A stretch of 28,194 nt of DNA from a virus, in the IMG/VR virus record IMGVR_UViG_3300035698_015139, positions 1-28,194 of that record; one strand, given 5' to 3'. The notes beneath the pieces were generated by a model. It had not been told where the DNA came from. It saw only the letters and a list, made by a program, of their open reading frames with translations, and searched no databases. Below are positions 16,123-23,353 of the stretch, in pieces. The position numbers and the translations under genes are program-made. Position 1 is the first letter of the stretch, and every line of letters begins with the position of its first letter.

Positions 16123-18101
16123 TAGTTTAGGTCGTCCGAGCCGTGTTGGACGACATTCAGTGTTGCAACGCACTCGACATCAGTGTCGTCTGGGATCTGG
16201 ATTCGAAGCATGAAGCCATTGTTGTTGCGGCCTTGGAGGGTTAATGCCCAGTTTCCTGCAGCGTGGCTGCCACCCTTGAAGACTGATTCCATTTCTACGT
16301 TTTGGTCAGCTTCGTAGACTGCCGAGCCTGTAGAGTAGCTGTTGCCATAGATTGTTGGGGAGTTGATACCATCCCAAGCTGCGATGTTTTGGATACGCCA
16401 CATTTCAACTTCGCTAGGTACGCCACCGTCAGAGGTGACATCGACAGCTTCAGTACAAATGGCATCACCCTTAATCATGTAGATGCCTTGGTGTTTGAGA
16501 ACCATGTCGGGGGCCGAGCCGGATGAGCGCATCAGCATTGTGCTCTCGCCTGTGCCCAGTTGGCGCTTTCGAGCGACGACTTTCCACGATTGGATCGCGC
16601 CGGGGGCCGTGTCTGAGGCGTCCCAGCCTGGGAGGTGGCCGACTACTTCCTGGCCAACGATATGAGCGTAGCCACCGTAGCCTTTGACAGTTGCGTAGTC
16701 TGGACACACTAGGCCAGCGGTGCACTCGACAGTGTTGTTGTGTCCTGACGGAATTCCCGCGCCGCTAAGTATGTCATCGGCACTCCCGTTTATGATCCGG
16801 TTGGTGAATCCTCCTCCTACGACTGACCTTCTTACAGGCTGAATGCCGGTTGAGCTAATGGAGCCAAATCTACCACTTAGAATTCCATTGGATCCGCCCC
16901 CACTTTCAGTGACGCCTCGGTAATCGATTAGGTTTTCAGACCCGCCACCGATTAAATCATATTGTGTCTTAACCCCCGCACCGCCATTGTTTGCACCCCC
17001 CGTAAAGTTTGCTGCAGTAGGTTCGGGGCCGATGATTGCATTGTCTTCGCCATTGTTGATGCCACTATATTCAGCGTTGCCACAGATGATATGTGATGGG
17101 CCTGAGAGGATGGAAAGGTGACCTGAGCCGAAGCCTGGTGAGCAGATTAGGTTATGGCGTCCGCCGACTACAGAGAGCTGAGCGTTGGTGATGTTGTCGC
17201 TACCGCCGACGACTGCGGAGTAGTTTGCGCGTGTGCCGGTAAAGCCCGGATATGTAGACCAAACTGTTCCACCCTCATCCTCTTCAATGAACAGTGCAGT
17301 GGTAACTGTGCCCATGGTTGTAGGCCATTGGCCGGATTTCCCAATGAAGCACGAGTTGGCTTGGCTACCGTCTGTATCTTGGCAGGGTACCGGGATAGCA
17401 GATGCGAATGATAGAGGGTCAATCTCATTCCAGTAGCCTGAGGTGAGTGGATTCGCTGTGATGTTCTGGTTTCGAGCTGTGTTTACGCCGAGGGTTCCAC
17501 TGTCAGTGATCTCTATTGCATCTAGTACGCGCCCGCCACCTGAGGTTCCAGGTTCGGAGATGTGTACTGTGGCTGAAGAAAGGGCGATTGATATGCCTGC
17601 AGCATCGATTGTACCTAGGATTGATATACAATCGTTAGTGACAACGGATAGTGATCCGGCCATAGACCCACTAATGGAATTGGTGCTTCCTACAGTAAAT
17701 TCGACACCCTCACTGAATTCATCTCCGTTGGCCATTGGTAGGCCGGAAGATTGTTCAGTGCCAAACTTGAGGATGAACTTATCTGTAGCGCCACCACCGG
17801 CTGTACGATTAAATGAGATCGCTGCACTGAGTGCGATGACTCTGTTTGTGGCTCCCGTGTAGCAAATTGAACCGGCGTTTACGGTGAACTCATTTGTTAC
17901 GTCAGCAGACTCTGCCCAGCTTGTTGTCATGGGGACATAAGAGCCATTTGTTAGGGCTGTGGTTGCCGCGTTGCCTCCCGTGTCTGCACTTAGGAAGATG
18001 CCGGGAGTTGTTGTTAGGCTACCGTCTGGGCGGGATAGTTGAGCTGAGGCTGTGCTGGAAAACAGCAGTGTGAGTGTCAGGATAGGCAGTACAAATTTCA
18101 T
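16122..18101 (-). CDS. Signal-peptide adhesin-like protein with head-type beta repeats
   Basis: A 659-residue protein. ATG 18101 is preferred over an in-frame GTG at 18119 because it gives a textbook Sec signal: MKFVLPILTLTLLFSSTASAQ, with AxA cleavage before the Gln, and GGA 6 bases upstream. After a beta-rich region (to about 280), residues about 290-480 contain irregular repeats of the type SVVGG..N.I and IGGGSENLI, like the YadA/Hep-Hag head repeats of trimeric adhesins. The C-terminal 180 residues look like a phage appendage domain (GESTMLMRSSGSAPDM, then GNWALTLQGRNNNGF). I count ten cysteines, several in close pairs. It follows the capsid gene after the longest gap in the head-tail region. 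Tail fibre or exported surface adhesin are both open. Confidence 0.6.
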   Translation of the reverse strand: MKFVLPILTLTLLFSSTASAQLSRPDGSLTTTPGIFLSADTGGNAATTALTNGSYVPMTTSWAESADVTNEFTVNAGSICYTGATNRVIALSAAISFNRTAGGGATDKFILKFGTEQSSGLPMANGDEFSEGVEFTVGSTNSISGSMAGSLSVVTNDCISILGTIDAAGISIALSSATVHISEPGTSGGGRVLDAIEITDSGTLGVNTARNQNITANPLTSGYWNEIDPLSFASAIPVPCQDTDGSQANSCFIGKSGQWPTTMGTVTTALFIEEDEGGTVWSTYPGFTGTRANYSAVVGGSDNITNAQLSVVGGRHNLICSPGFGSGHLSILSGPSHIICGNAEYSGINNGEDNAIIGPEPTAANFTGGANNGGAGVKTQYDLIGGGSENLIDYRGVTESGGGSNGILSGRFGSISSTGIQPVRRSVVGGGFTNRIINGSADDILSGAGIPSGHNNTVECTAGLVCPDYATVKGYGGYAHIVGQEVVGHLPGWDASDTAPGAIQSWKVVARKRQLGTGESTMLMRSSGSAPDMVLKHQGIYMIKGDAICTEAVDVTSDGGVPSEVEMWRIQNIAAWDGINSPTIYGNSYSTGSAVYEADQNVEMESVFKGGSHAAGNWALTLQGRNNNGFMLRIQIPDDTDVECVATLNVVQHGSDDLN

Positions 18102-18148
18102 GCTTGTTCCGATGTGCACAGTAGGCCCCGAAGGGAGGTTAGTTTAAG

Positions 18149-18171
18149 TCCTGACGTAACCTAGGTCAGGA
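18149..18171 (-). terminator. Inverted repeat after the capsid gene
   Basis: TCCTGAC and GTCAGGA form a perfect 7-bp stem with a 9-base loop in the 119-base gap between the capsid stop and the adhesin-like start. A run of U is absent on the minus strand, so if it acts on transcription it would be partial, or it may protect capsid mRNA from decay. A weak sigma70-like pair, CTGACC and TAAACT with 17-base spacing, overlaps the same stretch. Confidence 0.35.
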
Positions 18172-18220
18172 GCCGCAGGACCGGAGGACACCGGGGATCC
18201 TTTGGCTAGCCGGGTAGACG

Positions 18221-19129
18221 CTAAGCGTCAGAGCCCCAATTGCCTCTCCAGTCATTGAGCATGACCGAAGCACGGTACATCACCATGTGTTGTGAGTCCT
18301 TGGTGATTGCATCACCGGCAGATGAGAAATCAACACCCATTCGATCGTTCCAAATGAGGTTGTTCTTGCCTGCTGGGGCGTGGAGAGACCATCGCGTGGT
18401 AGACGACAGGTAGGGGACCACGACAGGCGTGATGCCTGAGCGTGAGCTAACGACGGTAGACTTGTCGTTGTTAGCTGTTCCTACCGAGTGCTCCGTGTTC
18501 AGGAGCTGGTACGCGAAGTGCTCTTGCTGTGGATGGATGACGAGCTTGTTCTGCATCAAGTTAATGAAGCGCCCCTCGTCGGAGCGGGTTGTACGAGCAA
18601 GTGTCATCATTGCCTCAAGCCCGGCGATGGAGAGGTCTACTGCCGGAGAGATGATGTTTGACTGGACGAGGGAGTTGTCACGAATCGACGTGTGGGTTGC
18701 GGAGAACATCAAGTCCCCCTCGAGACCCGTCGAGGTCGTGAAGCCGCCGTCGAAGTGAGACCATGCGAGACGTTCGCGATGGTCCTTGGTGCTGTCGCCG
18801 AGGTCTGCTGACATTTGACTCATGATGCCGTGTTGGTCGTCCATGAGCATTTCCATGGATGCGCGCCACCCGAGTGCATAGGTGGTGTGCGTGGCACGGA
18901 CCTTAGTACCCTGCACAGGGGCGTCGAACGCAATGGGTGCGCCTTCGGCCTTCGTGGCGAGGGTGCCGAATCCAGCGACTCGCATACGGTCTTCGTAAGC
19001 TTTCGTGCTGGGTTTCGACTGGTAGATCTGCGACCACATCTCGGGCTGCATCTCGTACTGTTTGAAGAAGATGTCCTTCTGATCTGCCTGAAGGAGTTCG
19101 TAGAACTGCGGAGTGAGTGTCTGGGGCAT
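18221..19129 (-). CDS. Major capsid protein (HK97 fold, Mu gpT-like), probable
   Basis: A 302-residue protein without Cys. The N-terminus (FYELLQADQKDIFFKQYEMQ) is helical, followed by an acidic and Gly-rich region. Then comes YALGWRASMEMLMDDQHGIM and SHFDGGFTTSTGLEGDLMFS, the pattern I know from Mu-type major head subunits, whose later part contains a beta domain and a C-terminal strand-rich segment (HMVMYRASVMLNDWRG). It has a very strong SD (AAAGGAG, 7 bases from the ATG), as expected for the most abundant protein. It follows the scaffold-like and decoration-like genes. The shell protein identity is well supported by context; the exact family is by eye. Confidence 0.75.
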   Translation of the reverse strand: MPQTLTPQFYELLQADQKDIFFKQYEMQPEMWSQIYQSKPSTKAYEDRMRVAGFGTLATKAEGAPIAFDAPVQGTKVRATHTTYALGWRASMEMLMDDQHGIMSQMSADLGDSTKDHRERLAWSHFDGGFTTSTGLEGDLMFSATHTSIRDNSLVQSNIISPAVDLSIAGLEAMMTLARTTRSDEGRFINLMQNKLVIHPQQEHFAYQLLNTEHSVGTANNDKSTVVSSRSGITPVVVPYLSSTTRWSLHAPAGKNNLIWNDRMGVDFSSAGDAITKDSQHMVMYRASVMLNDWRGNWGSDA

Positions 19130-19141
19130 GGTTGGACTCCT

Positions 19142-19705
19142 TTAGGCCGCTGCGAGGGTGCCGGTGATTGTGAAGGTTACGTAGACACCGGCAGCTCCGG
19201 TATTGCGGATGGGGTTCTTGGTAGCGTCGAGGACATCGATAATTGTTGCGATGTAATCGATACCCTCCAAGCCTGCCGTGCGCTCAATGCCCCATTTGGA
19301 AAGAGCTGCGCCATAGGAAATCTGGAATGGATTACCGATGTCAGTTAGGGCTGGAGCTACCTCGGTTGCACCACCTGCGGCATAGAAGTTCTTCGTGATG
19401 AAGAGAATGCCTTGATTGATGGGCCAATAGGGGATCCAGTCTCCCGTGGCGTATGCTACGCCGGTCTCGTTGTTGAGGTTGCCTGCGCCAGGACCCCAAG
19501 CTGCGATGCCTGCTTCGACTCCGCCGCCTGCATCAGTGAGGATCCACTGCGTGTTGTCGTCCGGGGGCTCAGTGAAGGTTCCTGCGGCTACTGAATTGAT
19601 GGGTTCACCAATCTCAAAAACCTCACTGGCTGTGAACTCGCAGTAGCGTGTTTCGTATGTTCCGCCGAGGACAGAGGTCCAGGGCATGATATCTCGTGCT
19701 GCCAT
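19142..19705 (-). CDS. Capsid decoration protein, putative
   Basis: A 187-residue protein placed directly before the capsid gene with a 12-base gap. All-beta with many Gly/Ala/Thr turns (GEPINSVAAGTFTEPP, GGVEAGIAAWG), ending in a strand pair, VYVTFTITGTLAAA. It has one Cys and no membrane segment. Such small beta proteins beside the capsid gene often stabilise the expanded shell. SD AGGAG lies upstream of the ATG, right after a short hairpin. Not assigned to a named family. Confidence 0.55.
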   Translation of the reverse strand: MAARDIMPWTSVLGGTYETRYCEFTASEVFEIGEPINSVAAGTFTEPPDDNTQWILTDAGGGVEAGIAAWGPGAGNLNNETGVAYATGDWIPYWPINQGILFITKNFYAAGGATEVAPALTDIGNPFQISYGAALSKWGIERTAGLEGIDYIATIIDVLDATKNPIRNTGAAGVYVTFTITGTLAAA

Positions 19706-19717
19706 TTGATTCTCCTA

Positions 19718-19734
19718 AGTTCCTCGAGGGAACT
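19718..19734 (-). promoter_or_regulatory. Hairpin immediately upstream of the decoration gene's RBS
   Basis: AGTTCC and GGAACT form a 6-bp stem with a 5-base loop, ending one base before the UAGGAG ribosome site of the gene starting at 19705. It leaves the SD itself unpaired. Such a stem could keep the site open or protect the 5' end of the abundant capsid message after processing. Confidence 0.3.
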
Positions 19735-19751
19735 ACTAGGGTGTGGTGGGA

Positions 19752-20303
19752 TTAGGATATTCCCTGCTCAGGTGACCAGGAATCCATGATGGGATCGGAT
19801 TCACTGGGGCCGTCGGTTACTACAGAGCGATGGTTGGTACCCTTGATTCGGGTCTTTCCACCGTACTGAGCCTCGGCAGCAGATGCGCCTTCGAGGTATC
19901 CTCTTTCGTTTTCTCCACCACGAAGCAGTTGGTCAGAAAAGTCTTTCTGCTCCTGCCTGACTCGCATTTCGTCCTCTGTGGTGCGATACATGAGAACTAG
20001 CCCGGGAAAGCCCGTGCTTGCGGAGTCGTTTTCTACATGGTCATGACCGACCATTTTTGAGTAACCAGCCATTTCGGGATCTTCGGCTGAGACTACATGG
20101 TAGCCATTTACGCGGTTCTCTAGGATGCCGCGCTCGTTGTTGTTGCCCCACTTGTAGAATCGATCGGGCTGGGCGTTTACGATGTTGAGTCCCCGGAAGG
20201 CCCCTGTGTGACAGCCCATCATTGCGTTTGGGTTGTCGGTCTGGAGGTATGCTTCGGGATTGTAAAGGTCAAGGTCTTCTAGGTCGCGTCCGCCACCGAT
20301 CAT
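19752..20303 (-). CDS. Unknown protein between scaffold and decoration genes
   Basis: A 183-residue soluble protein. The start overlaps the scaffold-like stop as ATGA, and AGGAGG lies 6 bases upstream. The N-terminus is Asp/Leu/Tyr-rich (DLEDLDLYNPEAYLQ). A middle with HVVSAEDPEMAGYSKMVGHDHVEND is rich in His and acidic residues. The second half is charged and possibly helical (EDEMRVRQEQKDFSDQLLRGG). One Cys. No recognised family; position suggests a head-assembly or minor capsid role. Confidence 0.6.
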   Translation of the reverse strand: MIGGGRDLEDLDLYNPEAYLQTDNPNAMMGCHTGAFRGLNIVNAQPDRFYKWGNNNERGILENRVNGYHVVSAEDPEMAGYSKMVGHDHVENDSASTGFPGLVLMYRTTEDEMRVRQEQKDFSDQLLRGGENERGYLEGASAAEAQYGGKTRIKGTNHRSVVTDGPSESDPIMDSWSPEQGIS

Positions 20304-21127
20304 TTGGAGCCTCCTGCTGCTTGGGCAGCTTGGTAGGATTTTAGTGTGCCATCACGGGAGCCTGATGCTCGGAGGGCTTGGAGGTCTACGGGGAGGCCCG
20401 CAGCGGCTTTGCTTCGGAGGTACTCAGCTTCGGCCTCGCTGGCTTCACGGTTTACGTCTGGGGCTCCTAGAGCTAGGCCCCCAGTTAGGCCAGTGGCATT
20501 GAATTGCTGCATGAGTTCCTCGCGTTGGGCTGTGAGGGCATCGGCTTGGGCAGTGGCTTGGCCGGTCTTTCGTTCAATTAGCTCGTTCATCTTGAGGCCC
20601 TTGATTCCCATGATCTCATTGGTAACCCACTGAGGGTTCGCTAGAGAGGTTGGGTTGTTCGTGCGGGCGTTTGCAACGCGAGCTTCGAAGACGGTTGCGA
20701 ATTCGCTATCCCATACCTCGGGGCCGAATTCTGCTTCAAGAGCGGTGCGCTGCTGGGTTACGAGCATGTCGTGGTTGGTTAGGATTTGCTGCTCAAGGAG
20801 AGGGGTGAGTTGATTCATTCGCTCGTTTACGAGAGACTCAGCCTCCCGGCGCACAGTGCCTCGAGCGTCCTCTGTGAAGTCGTCGAGGAATTCGGTAGGC
20901 GTTGGGTCGGCCAAGGGAGCTGGGGCGGGGTTGTTGTTCTGGCCCATTGTGCGGAGTTGGCTTTGGAGTTCGCGATTTTCTACGCGAGCTGACTCTAGGT
21001 CAGTTTGCATGGGGAGTAGCATTGCCTGGACGTCAGCGGCGGTTAGGCCTGCGGCAGGCGGGGCTGCGGGCTCAGGCTCGGCCATTAGGCCTGGATTTGG
21101 GGCTGGAAAGAGATTGTCATCGGGCAT
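20300..21127 (-). CDS. Capsid scaffolding protein, putative
   Basis: A 275-residue protein with the composition of scaffolds: an Ala/Pro-rich N-terminus (PEPAAPPAAGLTAADVQ), a long charged helical core (ESARVENRELQSQL; REAESLVNERMNQLTPLLEQQI), a Gln/Ala-rich helix at 190-215 and a Lys-ending tail. No Cys. It is encoded just after the portal and before the capsid, the usual scaffold place. Expected to direct procapsid assembly and be removed before DNA packaging. GGAGGA lies 9 bases before the ATG, and a sigma70-like promoter lies just upstream. Confidence 0.7.
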   Translation of the reverse strand: MPDDNLFPAPNPGLMAEPEPAAPPAAGLTAADVQAMLLPMQTDLESARVENRELQSQLRTMGQNNNPAPAPLADPTPTEFLDDFTEDARGTVRREAESLVNERMNQLTPLLEQQILTNHDMLVTQQRTALEAEFGPEVWDSEFATVFEARVANARTNNPTSLANPQWVTNEIMGIKGLKMNELIERKTGQATAQADALTAQREELMQQFNATGLTGGLALGAPDVNREASEAEAEYLRSKAAAGLPVDLQALRASGSRDGTLKSYQAAQAAGGSK

Positions 21128-21149
21128 TTAATATTGTCCTCCTGAGGAG

Positions 21150-21177
21150 ATTACTTGTTGGTTGTAGGGAATGTCAA
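21150..21177 (-). promoter_or_regulatory. Sigma70-like promoter ahead of the head genes
   Basis: On the minus strand TTGACA (21177-21172, a perfect -35) is followed after 16 bases by AGTAAT (21155-21150, four of six to TATAAT). It lies in a 64-base gap, one of few in the operon, and would start transcription near 21143, giving a very short leader carrying AGGAGGA before the scaffold ATG at 21127. It could boost scaffold, decoration and capsid expression by host RNA polymerase. Other perfect TTGACA hexamers in this orientation lie inside genes. Confidence 0.5.
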
Positions 21178-21191
21178 TCCCCGTGGGGAAA

Positions 21192-21509
21192 TTAGATGTC
21201 TTCGCTTACGAGCATGTAGTTGTCTCCTGAAGAGTCCCCCTCGGGGGTTGGGTCTTTCTCTTCATTAGCCTCGTGGATGATGTTGTTTGTGAGGCGGCCT
21301 AGGAATGTGTCGATGAAGCTTACTACCCCGCGGGCCTCGATTAGGTCGTTTGCTGGGATGTCTTTGGCCATTTGTTCGAGGTAGGATTGCCTACACTGGG
21401 CCAGGAGATGCTCCATTAGGGGCCAAGTTTCCCGGTCCCTCAGTAGGGCCGTTAGGCGCTGCAGTTTGTCGGGCTCGATCTCCAAGAGCAGAGAGTTCGC
21501 TAGCGGCAT
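21192..21509 (-). CDS. Unknown protein overlapping the portal gene's 3' end
   Basis: A 105-residue protein whose first 39 codons lie inside the portal gene in another frame. The long overlap is kept because the ATG at 21509 has GGAGGA 8 bases upstream, one of the best SD sites in the window. Later in-frame ATGs at 21416 and 21371 are the alternatives. The protein is helical and leucine-rich (LLLEIEPDKLQRLTALLRD, MEHLLAQCRQSYLEQMAKD), with an acidic tail ending MLVSEDI. Not recognised; a head-assembly accessory role is possible from its place between portal and scaffold. Confidence 0.6.
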   Translation of the reverse strand: MPLANSLLLEIEPDKLQRLTALLRDRETWPLMEHLLAQCRQSYLEQMAKDIPANDLIEARGVVSFIDTFLGRLTNNIIHEANEEKDPTPEGDSSGDNYMLVSEDI

Positions 21510-23346
21510 TTGGTGTGTCCTCCATTGTTAGGATGAAATTCTCGATGTCGTCTACTTCGGCGGCCTCGAGGAAGCGTTTGTAGGTGTGGGTCATTCCACG
21601 GATCGCTTGGCCGTAAGCGGTTACGAAGAGGGGCTGCATTTCTTGAGGACTGGCCTGAAGGACGGTTGCCCAAGCCTCTACGAATCGGGCGATGTTGCCC
21701 CAGTAGTTTTGGTTCTGTTGGTCGATCTGGACTTGGCGCTGCATTTCACGGTCGGGGTTGTCGGAGCGTGAGAGGCCCTTGATTTGGAATTTGTAGTTTC
21801 CGGGGATGGGGTCTTCTGGGTAGTAGATGGACTCGGCTTTCTCTCCGTCGAGGTCTCCCAGAACCTGCTTAAGTTTTTCAGGACTGACGCCGAACTGTTG
21901 GTTGAGCGTGGAGATGAATTCGCCAGCGCGACCGAGAGTTCCTTGGAGAAGTCCACGATCTGGAGCTGCAAGGGTGTTGCCGCGCTCGAGGAGGGCGAGG
22001 GTGGTTGTTGCTGGGGCACTGTGGCCGCCTAGGCGAGTTTCGCGACCCTGGGCGGGGTCTGATTGGCCGGAGATTCGTTCGGCTGCGGCTTGGATGACTT
22101 GCATGAGTTGGATGTTGTTGAAGGAGGAGCCTTGGAGGGCTAGGGGTTCTACTCCTTGCATAGTCGGATCCCAAACCCAACGAGCCATATCGATGGGCTG
22201 CTCTTGGAGTTCTCGGATGTTTGTCTTGCCCCATACGGAGTTTGCTCGGGTCTGAGCGTCAATGCCTTGGTTGAAAATTACTGTGTAAGAGGCTTGGAGT
22301 TGCTCGAGGATCTTGGACATCCCTACGGAGTGGCCGCGTCCAGGGCGTTTATGGAAGTAGCCGTCGAAGAAGGGCTTGCCCGGGTAGTAGTAGGGTTGGG
22401 TGGTGAGGCGTAGGATCTTTCCCGTCTTGCGGTGAATGGTTGCTCGGATGTCTACGTTGACGGTGTCTATGCTGGCATTGCCGGGTGTGGCTATGTCGGA
22501 GCCGTGGATGTCGAGGGCGTTGATTTGAGGCCAGCTTACGGTTAGTTCACGGATATCGTGGGGCTCGAAGCCTGTGGGAGCTTTGGCACGGTTGTCGAGG
22601 TCGTCTCGGGCCTTTTGGATTGAGGCACCGAATTCACAAAGGCCGTGTTGGTTGCGGACTGATTCTATGGCCTCGTCTATCCAGCCATCGGAGCCACGGG
22701 AGGCCGCGACTAGTTCGGTGTGGGTCATGTTGAATTGGCGGGAGACTGCCGGGGCTTCACTGATGCTGGGGTAGTTTGTATCCCAGAGGATTTGATGGCG
22801 CGGGACGTGTTCTAGGATTGGGCCTACGTTCCAAGAGACTGGGACGGCTTCTACGCCTTTGTTACCTTTTACGTATACATAGGAACGGTTGTCGCGCCAG
22901 TTGCCTGCGAGGACCGAGGAGCCCATGACGTTGGACTCTAGGAGCCAATCGTAGCTAGTGGGGCCGAAGTCGAAGTCGTTACCGGAGGCTTGCCAGTTGA
23001 GGTAGCGAGCGATTGTTTTGGATTGGTCTTCGAAATTTTCATTGAGGCGTTTGGTTATCCATATGGAATCGCCAAAGGCGTGCATTGATTCCCAGATGGA
23101 GGCTGTGCGGCTGTCTACCATGGACCTAATCAAAGGGATGACTACGTTGCTGGCATTCTTGAATGGGTAGTTTTTTACTTTATGCCTAGGTTGGGCTTCG
23201 TAGTTCTTTTCCCAGATCTCCATGGCGGTGATTAGGGGCTTGGACTGGGTCTCTAGGTCGGTTACGAGGTTACCTAGGTGGATCTCTAGCTGCCGGAGTT
23301 TGTCTTCTGAGAGGCGGATTGGAGTTGCGGGGTTTAGATTTGCCAT
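21391..23346 (-). CDS. Portal protein
   Basis: A 651-residue protein of portal size for podoviruses. It begins with an acidic helical region (LSEDKLRQLEIHLGNLVTDL), then YPFKNASNVVIPLIRSMVDSRTASIWESM, a segment typical of portal proteins of this type. A long mixed alpha/beta body follows (VMGSSVLAGNWRDNRSYVYV, KPFFDGYFHKRPGRGHSVGM), then a helical region and a Pro/Gly/Ala-rich C-terminal tail. A dodecamer at one capsid vertex would serve as DNA entry and tail docking site. It sits between the terminase and scaffold genes as expected. SD AGGA lies upstream of the ATG. One Cys noticed. Confidence 0.75.
   Translation of the reverse strand: MANLNPATPIRLSEDKLRQLEIHLGNLVTDLETQSKPLITAMEIWEKNYEAQPRHKVKNYPFKNASNVVIPLIRSMVDSRTASIWESMHAFGDSIWITKRLNENFEDQSKTIARYLNWQASGNDFDFGPTSYDWLLESNVMGSSVLAGNWRDNRSYVYVKGNKGVEAVPVSWNVGPILEHVPRHQILWDTNYPSISEAPAVSRQFNMTHTELVAASRGSDGWIDEAIESVRNQHGLCEFGASIQKARDDLDNRAKAPTGFEPHDIRELTVSWPQINALDIHGSDIATPGNASIDTVNVDIRATIHRKTGKILRLTTQPYYYPGKPFFDGYFHKRPGRGHSVGMSKILEQLQASYTVIFNQGIDAQTRANSVWGKTNIRELQEQPIDMARWVWDPTMQGVEPLALQGSSFNNIQLMQVIQAAAERISGQSDPAQGRETRLGGHSAPATTTLALLERGNTLAAPDRGLLQGTLGRAGEFISTLNQQFGVSPEKLKQVLGDLDGEKAESIYYPEDPIPGNYKFQIKGLSRSDNPDREMQRQVQIDQQNQNYWGNIARFVEAWATVLQASPQEMQPLFVTAYGQAIRGMTHTYKRFLEAAEVDDIENFILTMEDTPNAASELSALGDRARQTAAPNGPTEGPGNLAPNGASPGPV
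21518..21523 (-). promoter_or_regulatory. Ribosome-binding site inside the portal gene
   Basis: GGAGGA in the portal coding sequence, 8 bases before the ATG at 21509 of the overlapping downstream gene. It decides that long overlapping start. Confidence 0.6.
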
Positions 23347-23353
23347 GGGTTTC

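Noticed and set aside
16122-16173. Slippery heptamer for programmed -1 frameshifting between the adhesin and PEP-CTERM-like genes
   Set aside because: No X XXY YYZ heptamer in the overlap; the closest, C CTA AAC, needs mismatched re-pairing. TAATG reinitiation is simpler.
18120-18220. Strong intrinsic terminator after the capsid gene
   Set aside because: There is a good stem but no U-tract, so it is kept only as a low-confidence hairpin.
20902-21195. Plus-strand frames across the scaffold gene start
   Set aside because: They run antisense to the scaffold-like gene and its promoter gap; low-complexity Gly/Arg/Leu composition.
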